A stretch of DNA of 60,000 nt. It comes from Apostichopus japonicus. Its lineage: Eukaryota; Echinodermata; Holothuroidea; Aspidochirotida; Stichopodidae. How positions within the stretch are numbered: position 1 is the stretch's first letter; the number at the start of each line of letters is the position of its first letter. Below, piece by piece: positions 33,343 through 45,895 of this stretch. The notes below the pieces were generated by a model. It ran no database searches. It was not told the DNA's origin and saw nothing but the letters and a program-made list of their open reading frames with translations. Location: NCBI RefSeq assembly GCF_037975245.1, contig NC_092564.1:9647984-9707983 (forward strand), in the 5' to 3' direction. The position numbers were made by a program, and so were the translations under genes.

Positions 33343-34908
33343 TAGTACCTGCTATTAAATTCTTGCACTGCACCCGTTGTGATCCCTCTCAAGGTCACTT
33401 AAATAACCTTCCGTCTGAATATACCATTCCAACACTTATGACATTTTCTCTGGCTGTATGCATGTTCTGAACATCTGTGATGAGATAAAACATGCGTGTA
33501 CAGTATGTAATAATGCCATCATGTGAAATGACCAACAGCATTTAAAAGATGCAACAGATGGTTCTTGATTCTTTTCAAGGTCTCAAAATATTTAGATCAA
33601 AACAAGAAGTGAGCATTAATTATATATTATATTACTCTGTGTTATTATGATGTATCATGTAAATGATAAATTCCATTAATATTTGTATCATTGCTCTTTT
33701 TTTCTTATTCAGTGAGGTCAAACAAGATAAATGACATATTTTGGGCTATAGTTGCAGTATGTTTATAATTTATCCTCTTTCACTGTCTGGGAAGAAACTG
33801 GGCATTTTAGATAACACACTAAACATATTTTTTCTCATTGGCTTACAAAGCACTAAATCATCAGATTATAATGTGATATCTGGGTCCTTGTAGAAGTTTT
33901 CAATATAGCTAGACTCCAACCACTCACTAGTTAGCTGACAAGTTAACCATTTGTCGCACCTTCAAAATTCCTGTAATAAAGCATTTAGATATTTGCTTTA
34001 GAGACAAACATTTTCATCACTTTGAATGTTTAGTATTTTATCACAAAAAAGTGCAAGTACACTAACAACATTTGCAGTCGCTCTTCAGTTTGAATTGGAT
34101 GCTGAGAAAAACGTACGACCCAAACACACTCAGCTGCTTTAAAGTAAGGTTGGAGGCATTCTACAGATGTTAAGGGTCATCTTGATCTAGGCAACTGGTA
34201 TTTTGTTGACAGATGTGTTGAGATTGCTTGACTACCACACATTGAATGCCTGGGATGGGAGGGGAAGGGATCTGAGGGACAGCATTGTGAAATTGTTTTA
34301 TTCCCAAAATTTTCCATTTTTTCCATTCATTGTAACTGTTGCTTATGTGAACTTGCAGGCAAATATATACGGCCAATTGAAACTTTATGCAGAATGACAG
34401 GAAATACATGGTGTATAGCTTTTTCATTACACTGCATTATCTCAACCAAGAAAAAAGGTCAGGGTGGGGGGGGGGGCGGTATGGGGTGGTGGAGAAAGGA
34501 AGGCAAGATGTCTAGAAGAAGAGAGCAAGAATATTAAATAATTTAAATTTGACCCCAGTTGATGATCAATTATCTGTTTGAACACTTTTGCATAGGATAT
34601 AGCATACAGTCTCCCTTTAAGATGCCAGAGGGGCATGTGTTGCTAAAATCCTTTGGCTTCCTTTAATATAAATTAGTACAACGACCTTGATCAGCCTCCC
34701 TTTACTTCGTTGAGTAAATACCTTGGAGTTCTGAAACATTAATATGCTGTGCCCGTGCAGGTGGAAAATCTATCCTATATACTTGCAAATTTGATTTCAC
34801 GGTTCCACTCCGAATTCCCCTAATGCTTTACATTGCTACTAAGGAAGTACCGTGCGAAGATGAATGGGATGTATTAAGAAACGAGACAGTTCGGAGGAAT
34901 GACTTTCA
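33343..34908. other. CNTNAP intron 1, non-coding
   Basis: Nothing recognisable. A G run lies near 34464-34476. Confidence 0.6.
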
Positions 34909-35270
34909 AAATGACCAAATTAGTTCTTTGAAGTGTACATTTGAATGGCTTTTGGTAATATGGTCCATGTTTTGTATTATTCATATATGTCACACATGCA
35001 GAAAATATATCAAGGCTAACTAGTGTAAACCTATATTGTTACTCATAATATTAACGGTCATAACTGCCACAATTTATTTATCTTAGAAAGTTGACAAAAT
35101 TAGTTCTTTGAGGTATACATTTGAATGGCTTTTGGTAATATGGTCCATGCTTTATATTCGTTTATCACACATGCAGAAGTATATCAAGGCTAGTATAATC
35201 CTAAATTCATATTCATTATTATTTTAACTGCCTCAACCTATTTACATACCTTAGAAATTAAATTATGTAT
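34909..35270. repeat. Tandem duplication, unit about 180 bp
   Basis: TTAGTTCTTTGA and TTTGAATGGCTTTTGGTAAT occur at offset 180 (first from about 34919, second from about 35099). Both are followed by CACACATGCAGAA and TATATCAAGGCTA. No open frame is conserved. Confidence 0.88.
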
Positions 35271-35990
35271 TATCTATGACATTTTCTGGACTGATAGCTA
35301 GTACAGCTGTTTACCAATGGTCTACAACATATCAAAATTAATTTTTTGTGTCTGATATCACCCATTAAAGATTAATTTCATACTTGGCATCAATGTATTG
35401 ATAATGTGGGTCCCAGCATATAGCACACAATGGGAAATGGAGCAACTGTACTATATATGCATTCATTGTACTGCGCTGTGCATTGTATGAGGCGGATCAT
35501 GAAAACTGATTTTACTGACATCTTAGTATAAGGATATGAAATATTTTATTACTTGTTCTTGTTTACACTGCCGTCGTGCAGCCTATTGAGATAGTATATG
35601 AGATAATACATAGATATTTACAGTTAAAACCTGTATCAATGAAAAGTGATCCGTTTTATCTGTGTTAAGTAAATCCACACATGTATCCGTGCATTGTACT
35701 TACATTTAGAAGCAGTACAGTATATCATCATATCTACTGAGTGTGGCTATATTCATCTACAGTGTAGAAGAGCACCCTTTGTACAGGATTTTATTATGTG
35801 AGCACAGATTTAGCACTGTTATCAGACCTATAGCACAACTGTTGGTAAAGCACATCGATGAAGCTTATTAAATATGTACTGTGCCTAGCAGTTAGTTAGA
35901 CATATACTTTGTACAATTGGTTTAAAATATGCAAGATGAAGATGTAGAAGCAAATTTATGAAATTAATATTATTAATATTAATTATTAAA

Positions 35991-36220
35991 AATGAACTTT
36001 GCTCATCTCTTGTAACTGCACTGCACTCTCCTATCTACCTAAACTACACGATTGGAATGTTTTAGCTCTGCGTACTCTGGGAGAGGGCGGGAGGGGTGGG
36101 GGCAGTGCCCACTTTTTCTTCCTTTCCAATCTACAATTTCAAGAAGCATTACTACCTTTCATCTAAGCTCTCATTATTGAAGCACTGCAGCATGAGTATC
36201 CTTTTTCAAATTCTGTGTTT
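35991..36220 (+). mobile_element. Diverged relic of a DIRS left end, same family as the intact copy
   Basis: Matches the intact left repeat and leader in order: CTCCTATCTACCTAAACTACACG, GGAATGTTTTAGC, GGCAGTGCCCAC, CCAATCTAC, AAGAAGCATTACTAC, and finally GAAGCACTGCAGCATGAGTATCC. Substitutions and gaps are many and no coding part follows, so it is an old solo fragment. Confidence 0.72.
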
Positions 36221-37075
36221 ATAGCTCTGTTGCTTTGTGACACGTGTCAGTTTTGCTTATACCTATTAATTGTATCAGTAGTAGGTACTGGTTTCGCCAA
36301 AAATTATCCTATAAAGTCATTTCAAATCACTTGCCGAGACTTAAATAATAGAATGACTATGAAATTTGTCAAGAAATGAGATATTTTTATGATGCCTTCT
36401 AGTCTGCCAAAGTGAGTTCTAATAATAATTTTTCAGTTTGTTGTGTATTTTACCGAAAGAAAATAGCTGGTGCCTGCTGTAAATTTGTATAAAATTGCCT
36501 TTCAGTGGAAAAAAACATCACTCAGCAGGGAAGCTGCCTTCAACATTATGTAGTCATGGTAACTGGTTAGCATCACCTTGAAAAGCAATGTTTCAGGGAA
36601 AAATTCAAGTCAATAAATGTTTCATTGCTCCCTAATGTTATAATTCTCTGACAATGATTAAAACAGCACATATCACATCAATTGAAAATATCAAAGAGAA
36701 ATTTCCTTTTTGTATATTCAACAGTAAATATAACCAAAATTGTGGATCCATTTAAGGCCAAATGTGCCAACATTTCATCAAAGTCTTATTAGTTTTCCAT
36801 TCTTTCATAATTTTATTCAACCAAGCTTGCAGCTCAAAAACATTGCTTAGCAATGAAGTATACAGTACTTGTTTCAAAATATCTTATCATTTCATTTAGA
36901 ATATTGTTACAAATCTGCAATCACTAAATAGCCAATTATTCTGGTTAAAACATTCGAGGATGATGAAAACACAACTGTTACTGTGTTGTAACTTGTAAAC
37001 AAATGGTACGGTTATTCCTATTATGTTTGACTAGTGCTTTAGATATTGTTCTAATTGTCATAAATGTTATCAGGA
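36221..37075. other. CNTNAP intron 1, non-coding
   Basis: AT-rich, no gene or repeat recognised. The gap 35271-35990 upstream of the DIRS relic is likewise empty. Confidence 0.6.
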
Positions 37076-37083
37076 ATATCAGT

Positions 37084-37453
37084 CAAGGGCGTAGGAACCG
37101 GGGGGGCTGGGGGGCGCCAGCCCCCCCGTGAAAAATGTGGAGGGGCGGAAGTATCATTCTGCCCCCCCCGCTCCGCAAGTCAGAAAACCCCTTTTTCATT
37201 TCCAAATGAGAAAAAAAATCTCATTTGGAGCACCAAATTGCATCTAAGGCCAGGTGAAAATACAAAATTAAGTTTACAAAATGGAGTGGGTGTTGAAGTG
37301 TGCTATATTGCACCAAATTGCATCTGAGGCCACCTGGAAATGCAAAAAATTCCAAGGGGAAGGGGGACACCACCTCCCCTTAGACCCCTCCCCCAGGCCG
37401 ACCATCAGTCTTCAGCCCCCCCCCCCACTCAAAAGTACCTTCCTACGCCACTG
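37084..37453. mobile_element. Small non-autonomous hAT-like element (370 bp) with target duplication
   Basis: Terminal inverted repeats CAAGGGCGTAGGAA and CAGTGGCGTAGGAA (reverse of the right end). It is flanked by a perfect 8 bp duplication, ATATCAGT, at 37076-37083 and 37454-37461. Eight-base duplications and CA..GGCGTAG ends point to the hAT superfamily. The interior has long G and C runs and an internal direct repeat of CACCAAATTGCATCT. No transposase. Confidence 0.9.
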
Positions 37454-37461
37454 ATATCAGT

Positions 37462-40400
37462 AAACTGGTAAAAGCAAGTCTAGTGTAAACCTACTGTATA
37501 ATTTGAAATCTAACAGTCACACATGCAAACACACACACTCAGGGTTTACGGTCAACATTTCCACAGCCATCAGTTTTCTATCTTATGAGAACAACCGAGC
37601 GGATTTCCAAACTTTGATGCAAAAAATTAGGATTTTTAGGTCTGAAAGAGTAACTTGTTTTAGAACTACTCCCTGACAAGACTTGGCCATCTACTGTAGC
37701 TACTATGGGACAGGAAAGTGATTAATATTATTACAGTCCTGTAACTGATCTGATCCTACAAGGGATAATGCAATTAGATTGACTTCACCCTCTTCAGAAT
37801 TAAGATCATCCTACAAAGGGAATTTATGGTAAATTAGATCCCCTCAAGTTCCTAAACCTCTTAACTTACTGTAGACCCTCCAGCTTCCCCAGGCTATCTG
37901 TTCTCCAGCTAAAAATTTGGTAACCCTTAATGCACATACTGTATGCATGTCCTGTACATACTGTAGGTATATTTATATTCATTTGTACATGTAGATTTTT
38001 TACTAGTCCTATCTTTACTTTATTTTGGTTCATATTGTTTTTTCTTAATAGTTTTTTTTCTTGGGGGGGGGGGGGGGGAAGGTTGTGTAAAGCACTCTGA
38101 TACTACTATTCATTGTGATAAGGCGCTATATAAGCACCAGGTTTTATTTATTCATTATAATTATGATCTATATTATCGTGTACATATTAACGATTTCTGA
38201 CAGTCCACACCTATGCATTCTTTTACCCTCCTTTATACTACTGTTTACACTCATCATGTAGAATACATACAACAATTGTCATCCACCATCTGCTCTGGAA
38301 CGATAAACACGACTTCTAATTCAGTCAACCTGATAATATATCATAACGTGTCGGGCAGAGAATCCATTTATGTGACGACCGTGTCCGCACATTATCAATA
38401 CAACCGTATGAAGGAGCGGCGATGTTTACAGTGATGGAAATCATTTGATTAATTTCCTGGAGTAACTTTTTAGGTCATTCTCATACAAATTTGGCAGCCT
38501 CGTTTTTACGTCACAGAGAAAGAGAGATAGAGAAAAAGAGAGGCTGGAAGTGGAACGGCCCTATTAATCAATAGGAGAGCATCTTATCTATACACCGACT
38601 GAGATGAAATGTTTAAGTGCATTGCCTTCTTTTCATCAACAATTTTGGATAGTTTAGAATTCATCCAACGACGTTGAAAGGAGAGCAAGTTATGATATCA
38701 TCAAAATATGAGCGTTAATAATTATGAGCCGTGATATTTACATCAGTATACCCGTCTCTCCTCCGACATCCAACTCTTCTAAGTTATGTTTTTGTTTTTA
38801 TCTGATACAGTACATTGTTAACATTTGTTAGCCTTTACTTCTCTTATCACCTTTGTCTCCATTTTGCTTCTGCTATCCTTTCGGAAACCTAACCAATAAC
38901 TTTTTTCGTTCCATCAACCATTTCAAACGCCTCCGCACCCCCACCCACCACCCACAATGACTTACTTTCTTTCCGATTGGAAGTCCTTCCTGTTTTGCTG
39001 AAAATCTTTGAACATACAGTAGGTACTACTTGGTATATATCCCTACATAGTATGAGGTTTACCTATCTGGAATGTGTTAACTAGTTTGTTTAATATTTAT
39101 AATGGTGTTTAAGCTAATGATCACCTCAAATAACCTGCAACCCTTTCTATATAACAACATATTACAGACTCAGAGTATGTGCAAAGAAGTATCTCACATT
39201 TTACATTACGGCACTCAATCAAATTAAGCTTGGTTGATTTCTTGTGCGGTCAGATAAGGACCTCAACTAACCTTTGACCTCTACCAGCAACAACATTAGC
39301 AGACAAAATCTATATACCAAGTAAAAGGGCCTATGACATTGAGGAGCTGGAGAGCCATGGCCCACACCCCCAATAATTATGACTACAAGGATCTTGATAT
39401 GGGCATGACGCCATCACAAACAGCAAGGTTCATCACCGCTGAATATTGGTCTGACTATTGCTCACCCCTCAATGTTGGTATCGCAGTGCAAAGTGCTACA
39501 CAAAATGGTCAGATTGCTACAAACTGTGTAAAGACATATTCGCAGTGATTTTACACAGGCATCATTGTATTATATGTAGAAGGGAAAAAGCCTTCAAAAA
39601 TTGCTATACAAGATTTGAACACTGATTTATTCCCTGTACACACAAGCTTGCAGGACAATTTTTATAAAAAAAATCTGGTTGTCTGCTGGACAACCAGTTC
39701 TTACTTTTTGGTAGTACGTGAACAGCACATGTGGTGTAGCAAAACAACAAAGAATGCCCAGTCAGTACATTGGACATAGGAGAGTATGTTTGGTGTATAG
39801 AACTCTAGTGCTGGGCCAGTATTTAAAACTTCCCTTTGTGTGGATCATTTGGCCAGGACATGCATCCTACAAATTGTATGATTGGTAAATACCAACTGCA
39901 GCCGGTTAATGCTCCTCGAATAGTGACAGATTCCTTTCGTCTGTACAAATCATTTGACATCACAATTTGAAGTCACAGAATTAACTCTCCATTTGACCGA
40001 ATATAATTCAGTTAAAAGCCAATCACACTCTGTGGTTAAAGCCCGGACTCATTTCGTATTAAACTGATTAAGATATGAGATTCCACTCCAGGTCAAATGC
40101 AGGTAGGAATTAATTGCAGTTAGCTTACAAAAGATGTTGCAATGGCTACTCACAGCTTCTTATGCCAAGCCAATTTATTCATTGTGTCTTCACTTTGGCA
40201 CATCTTAGTGTCAACAATGAAATCGCTCTTGCAACAAGTTTCTTACTTTGTCATTCTTGGTACTTAAGGTGACAAAAAGAAGAAATGTTCACAGAGATTC
40301 CTTTTTAATACAACTGTTTCATGGTTAATTCTACCAAATTAGAATTTGAGGCTCATTGTTGAATCTCAAAAGTGTTGAATCGCAAAAGTTCACCTTCTGA

Positions 40401-41630
40401 CCAATACATTCTGTTCCAAGCTGCAAACCACAAGATAATGCATATTACAGAGTGTGGTTCAGATTCCTGTGTGATGTACACAACGTTCATGTTGATGTTA
40501 AGAACGTAGGTCTGCTAATTAGCTGTCTTTGAATAACATGTTTCTCTATCATTGTAATATTATATATGTACATATATTGTGTGTGTACTGAAAATTTCAT
40601 ACAGCCCAAGTTCTTATAAGGTACATTTTAAGTATATTATGTGTTTGCACTCCTCTAGGGTGTACTATAGTAAATATACTACAATAGGGAGTAACTATAG
40701 TAAAAGTACAATCCTGTATGGTACCTGTAGGCCTTGTACACAGAATATAGCATGATAGATGTGGAACTTGCCTGGGAATCATTAATCCAGTAGTGCATTG
40801 CAAAATGCGATGCAGAATGGTAAAATTACAGTACAAGATCAGAGATGTGTCTGTAGCAGTTTTTCTTGCACATCATAGTATTTTATGAACAGACAATTTT
40901 TCAGAGAATTTGAAACTGCTGCACAAAAGTTGAACCCAAAATTATTCTCTGCTTGCTTTATAATGTACTATGATAATTGCAATACATTAGTTGACTCAAA
41001 TTATAATGAGTGGGACTCTTTCAGTTCTTATTTGATAATTTTTGAATTCTTTATTTTCTCATATAAAAGGTATGCTTGCCCAAATATGCTAGATATTCGA
41101 ATATTGTCAACCTTTGGTCAATATTCTTAAACTGTTTTTATTATCTTTGAGGAAATTTTTCTTACTGGGACATTCAGTCACCTTGTGTGTTCCTTAAAAG
41201 TGTCTGAAAACAATTTGGAGAGTAAAGACCTCCAAGGAAAGTACTTTTTGAAAACTTCTAGTGATTAAAGCGTGCTATACTTTGGGGCCTATACTGACTA
41301 CCTTTAAGCAACTGGTGCTAAGGTTCTAGGTAAAGTTAAAGATGAATGTTTGAGTCTTATACCAAGGCCAACCACAGTGCCACAATTATCTGGTGGACAG
41401 CAATCCAGCACACAGATTAATATTAAGCCGTTAGTCTCCCATTTGTTGTACACCTTGGTGAAGAAAGTGAATGGACACAAGGTTATGATCTAACCAGGAC
41501 TTGGACATGCCATCCTTAAATACGCCTAAACCACAACACTCTCATCCACTGTACAATCTTATAGTCTCCGTTGTTTTGAGTTTGCTTTGAAAAGTAGCTG
41601 ACAATCTCAGGATATTAAAAAATGTGGGTT
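37462..41630. other. CNTNAP intron 1, non-coding
   Basis: No gene recognised. A G run lies at 38065-38078. 38240-38680 is a more complex, less repetitive stretch with a CCTATTAATCAATAGG palindrome-like site, a possible conserved non-coding element. Confidence 0.5.
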
Positions 41631-41853
41631 TTAACACTGGTCACTGGTCGCAACACTGGTCACTGATCATAACACTGGTCACTAATCGTAACACTGGTTG
41701 TAACACTTGTCATAACACTGGTCACTGGTTGTAAAACTGGTTACTGGTCATAACACTGGTCACTGGTTGTAACACAGGTCACTGGTCGAAACTGATCCTA
41801 ACACTGGTCGTAACACTGGTCACTGGTCGTATCACTGGTTGAAGCACTGGTCA
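41631..41853. repeat. Imperfect minisatellite based on AACACTGGTCACTGGT
   Basis: About ten degenerate units built from AACACTGGTC, ACTGGTCGT and ACTGGTTGT over 220 bp. Units vary in length, so it is not a CRISPR-like array. Confidence 0.9.
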
Positions 41854-42445
41854 AACTATAATTTGTACTCATACATTTATATGAGTGGCAGGAGACCTGG
41901 CATTGTCAAGGTTATGCAGCAATGTGGATTTAAATTTTGATGTTTTTTTGATAATTAGCTTGTTGTATTCAATCATCATGGTATGACATTTTGTTTACGA
42001 TGAAAGTACGAAGCTGTCATAAATTTCATTCACCTGATCTTTATTATTATTATTTGTAATTTTTTATTCAGTATCAGTTTCAAGCATATATGTAAAATAA
42101 CATAATTAACATTGACAAAATAGGAAAAAGTAAACTTTTCATAAGTAGAAAATTGAAAAATGCAAAGAGTCATGTAAAACATAAAGATTAAAAAGGTAGA
42201 AAGATTCTAGTAGTGATTCTATGGCTCTAAAGTTGGGTAAAATAGCAGCTGTTATAAGAATGTTTCAGTATTTAGTGAAATTGCTATATAGTGGAGGAAG
42301 AACAGAGGAGGTAACAATGTTCATCGATAGATTAGAAATCTGTAATCTGGTTTGTTGCTGACCTTGGGTACATTTTCATCAATTCTTACATGAATTTGGT
42401 TCATTATTATGATGAGACTGATTGCCATTCACACTTTGTATCTTC

Positions 42446-42811
42446 TTAAATTCTTTGAAGACTCGCCCCAAACCGCGTGCCGCCCTCTGAAATAGTTAAC
42501 TTTCCGTTGCTTGCAAGTGAATTTTTTTCTTGTCGCTACAAAATGCAGACAGTAATGAAATGTGATACCTTGTTATATTTTATCTGGACCTGAGATGTCC
42601 ACTGCTGCTATGTACACCGTGTTGTGGGTATTGACCGCAGCTGTATGTACTGACTGTACACTAGTGTCTAATGACCGATGGTAGCAAGCTGTGTGTGTGT
42701 ATTTTCTGGGATCGATGGTGGTGTCTAACACTTCTGTTACACCTCATTCGAAACTAGGTCAGATTACTGGCATGAGACGTTTCTTTGTGCGCGAGTCTTC
42801 ACTCTCTTTAA
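42446..42811 (+). mobile_element. TTAA-ended MITE, copy 3
   Basis: 366 bp. The left end has decayed to TTAAATTCTTTGAAGACTCG, the right end to CACTCTCTTTAA, while the interior (for example GAAACTAGGTCAGATTAC) still matches the other copies. Confidence 0.82.
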
Positions 42812-43053
42812 GTGACCTCATGTACAAGTACATGACAGGTCAATATGGTAATTCCTCAGGTCAATATGGTAATTCCTAATCACCCAAACCCAGTAAGTCT
42901 TGCAGTTCACATTGTTCGGTACAAATTATACTTACACACAGCCAGGGTGGGAATTTGGCAAAAAAAGTTGGTAAGCATTTTTTCATTTTTTGATGAAATG
43001 TGCTTACCAACATGAGCCAAGATTTCTCAGTTGGTAAGCACAATTCATGAATT

Positions 43054-43130
43054 GCACAGCACAATGAGCAAGCACAGCACAGCACAGCACAGCACAGCAC
43101 AATGTAAGCACAGCACAGCACAGCACAATG
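43054..43130. repeat. AGCAC pentanucleotide microsatellite
   Basis: Repeated CAGCA/AGCAC units with two short interruptions (AATGAGCA and AATGTAAGCA), inside the hAT-like element. The cysteine-rich minus-strand frames here are simple translations of the repeat. Confidence 0.9.
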
Positions 43131-44003
43131 ACCTGAACGCTGTTATCCTTTTGTGAAAACTTCCTGATTCGCGGCACAAGTGTACTTTATATCGAGCCGA
43201 CAGCGGCGGCGCAGATAATCCAGTCAATGCATGTTCGATGGAAATAATTACAATCCCTGTCCATCACGTTGAACTCTCCGACCAGACAATACCGGGTCGA
43301 ATACTCGACTTGGTATTAGTTATTCAAATACATGATCAAAGGAAATGTATCGTCTGGAGATCGTAAAAAAAACTCTGAAAATCAGTAGAGAAATTACCAA
43401 TTGTGTACGAAAAGTAAGTTCGGTCCTTTCAAATTTTACGAAAGATCCAGCAAAACACTTTCGAAAAATTCACGCAAAACTGGCATATCGTGCTACATGC
43501 AACTAATGTCATGTAAACAAGGCTCTAGTACACCCATTTATGAATAAACCGTAAGACCACATCTGGTGTTAAGCAGGGGGAAAAGAAAGTAGTTTCTAGA
43601 ATTTCCAAAAATACGGAAAAAATAATGTCCTACCATAGTTAAGTGTATAGCAAATAGCCTAACCACCTCGTCTGTTACGGATCTCACATAACTACAAAAA
43701 CACAACTAATTGTATTTTGCGAACTTGACGTTTTCTACAAGAACATAGAAATAATTTTAAGCATTGGTTAATCATGCCGTGTGGCCTAAAACATATTTTA
43801 TTACAAGGTTTACTTTCAAAAAGATGGCCATAGCTTGATATCTTGTGCTGCGTGTATGAACTGTGCCTCGTGTATCATGGGGAATATGCCATGAAACGTT
43901 TCTTGGAAACATGCCAAAAATGTTAACAAACAGGTGTTAGACAGGGGATGAGCGCATAGTTGTTTGGCAGGGTACCTGGGAAAATTCTGAGCACATGTAC
44001 AGT

Positions 44004-44042
44004 ATGAACTACGCAATTGCCGTCGGCAATTGCGTAGTTCAT
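44004..44042. repeat. 39 bp near-perfect palindrome
   Basis: Two 19 nt arms, ATGAACTACGCAATTGCCG and its exact reverse complement, around a single T. It could form a cruciform in DNA or a tight hairpin in RNA. It lies inside the hAT-like element. Confidence 0.93.
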
Positions 44043-44377
44043 GTGTGAAGTTGGAATAATTTGCGATGCATACACAGTTAGTCGTAGGTATGTGACGGTC
44101 CAGGCACGATCGCTGAGCTAGCAGCCAGCTGTGTGTGGCCTGTTTGTTGGTGCTTTTTGCTAGCTGCGCGACAAATTAATCCTCCGTAACTTAGAAGCAG
44201 ATTGCAGATAAGCCTACTACAGTCCGATGCAGTCACTTACGGTCAGAATTTTTGGTACGCTCATTACTAAGGTGTGTAGTACTAGGCCCATTTGATTTTC
44301 TTATTTTGGTAAGCCATATTTTCATTCCAGTACGCTAGCGTACCGGCGTACCGTAAAATTCCCACCCTGCACACAGC

Positions 44378-45678
44378 ACTTTTAATTTTAACAAAAAGGC
44401 AAAATTTAGTGAAGAATGATTTATCTTTTGCTTTTCTTTTAATGCTCGTTATGTTTATAGTTTGATGACAACTTTGTAATAAATTTTGACTGCTGAGGCT
44501 CTAAAATCGCTGTCAATATAACTTCTCCAAACCTATTCTAGAGCAATTTTTAAATGGCTTGTTGTTTCTGTTTCCTCTCCGTCACTTCTATGGATTAATT
44601 AAAAGCTGGTTCTGTGACTGACATTTAAGGCTATAAACCAAGAGTGTAGTTTCCAAGTAATGTATTTGATTTATAGCCTACCTTTAAGATTTCAAATCTT
44701 CTTGAAAGCCCAATTGACATATTTACAGGTGTTGTAAACATATCCCAAAGTCACGATAGGAGATTGCTTATAATTTAGATCCAAGGTTCTGCCTATTTAA
44801 GTTAAACAAATAGTTTTATTCCAAAAGGATTGTGAGGCGTTGATGGATGAAAAACGAGAGTGTAGAGACAAATTCAACAGAACTCACTCGTAAAAAAAAA
44901 TGGGGAAAAATGGGCTCTCAGTTTAATATTAAATACGTAATTATATATTTACTTCCCTGCATCACAACCTCATCTCTTTCCTCAACAACCTTTGGACTTT
45001 TTATCTAGAGTTACCGTTGAACGCTTATTTCCCGCAGTATAAAAGAGGTGAATTTAAGATATTTGTATGGGGAAAATTTGCATGTCATTTACATATCAAA
45101 GGTCGGATTTAGGTTTGAAGCTGAATAGATGTATGGTTGTCCCTTGATGAAAAATCTACCTTTCTTTATTCATGGCCTTTTTGAGGGCAAAGTTCTAAGG
45201 ATTTTGATAGGTTACTCAAGTTTTGTCCCGACAGCACTTGGTTGTCAATAAAGAAGAGGGGTGTGTGTGAGAGGGGAATGGGGGGCTAACAATGACCAAT
45301 ATGTACACTGTGGGAGAGTTGTATATGATTTTTAAATAGAACACCAGCTTTGGGGACAAACCAAATAAGCATTGTACCTATTGAGGATATTTGTGTACAA
45401 CTAGTGCAATCTGAATTTGATGTTAACAACTAGAACTATGTCAGATGACCTCCAAAGTTGAATTTTGGTTGTCCAAACAGAAATTTGCTCATCTCAGAAC
45501 AACCATTAAATATGTAGCCTATTTTTGTTGGGTTTATCTATTGACCTCCCAGATTTGTTTTTGTTGTTGTTTGAGAGTGCCACATCACTCTTTTATCCAT
45601 TCAGACCACATTATACTAACTCATCCATTGAAATCGTCTTCTTTAATTAATCCATTGAAATTGTCTTCTGTTTTCCAG
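44378..45678. other. 3' part of CNTNAP intron 1
   Basis: Non-coding. ATTTACTTCCCTGCATCACAAC at 44947 faintly recalls DIRS-like ends. CCATTGAAATCGTCTTCT and its near copy CCATTGAAATTGTCTTCT lie just before the exon 2 acceptor. The open frame 45445-45726 simply runs into the exon in another frame. Confidence 0.6.
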
Positions 45679-45869
45679 GGGATGGTGGCTGGTACCCCAG
45701 TGAGCAGAATGACAAGCAAAACTTAACCATCGACTTAATCTTCACTACCAACCTAACGGGTATAGCTACCCAAGGAGCCACCTCGGGAGGGTATGCCCAG
45801 GAGTATCAGCTGTGGTACTCCATGGATGGAGAGAAATGGGAGGTTTATAGGGAGAATAGCAGAACAAAG
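45679..45869 (+). CDS. CNTNAP: CNTNAP exon 2: middle of F5/8C domain
   Basis: Sixty-three codons carry the central discoidin motifs: GGWYP, a TIDL strand, GIATQGA, then YQLWYSMDGEKWEVY. These match the conserved DL...V.GI.TQG...Y.L.YS.DG..W core of F5/8C domains. Acceptor TTTTCCAG at 45671-45678, donor GTAAGC at 45870. The exon starts in phase 1 and ends in phase 0. The second half, with its donor, is duplicated immediately downstream (see 45896-46014). Confidence 0.93.
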
Positions 45870-45895
45870 GTAAGCATCCCCCCCCCCACCCCCAT

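Larger units (their letters stand above)
42943..44369. mobile_element. Non-autonomous hAT-like element (1427 bp) with target duplication
   Basis: Ends are CAGGGTGGGAATTT and its reverse complement AAATTCCCACCCTG. It is flanked by a perfect 8 bp duplication, CACACAGC, at 42935-42942 and 44370-44377. Subterminal copies of GGTAAGC in both directions are what hAT elements often carry for transposase binding. No transposase frame is visible. It contains an AGCAC pentamer array (43054-43130) and a 39 bp palindrome (44004-44042). Confidence 0.9.

Noticed and set aside
37064-37327. 87-codon open frame with Gly and Pro runs
   Set aside because: Lies within the hAT-like MITE and is produced by its G and C runs.
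41631-41853. Possible CRISPR-like array
   Set aside because: Units are degenerate with no spacer structure, and the window is eukaryotic.
43045-43227. Cysteine/leucine-rich minus-strand frames
   Set aside because: Translation of the AGCAC pentamer repeat.
45445-45726. 93-codon open frame overlapping exon 2
   Set aside because: Runs into the exon in the wrong frame; the discoidin frame is fixed by phase with exons 1 and 3.
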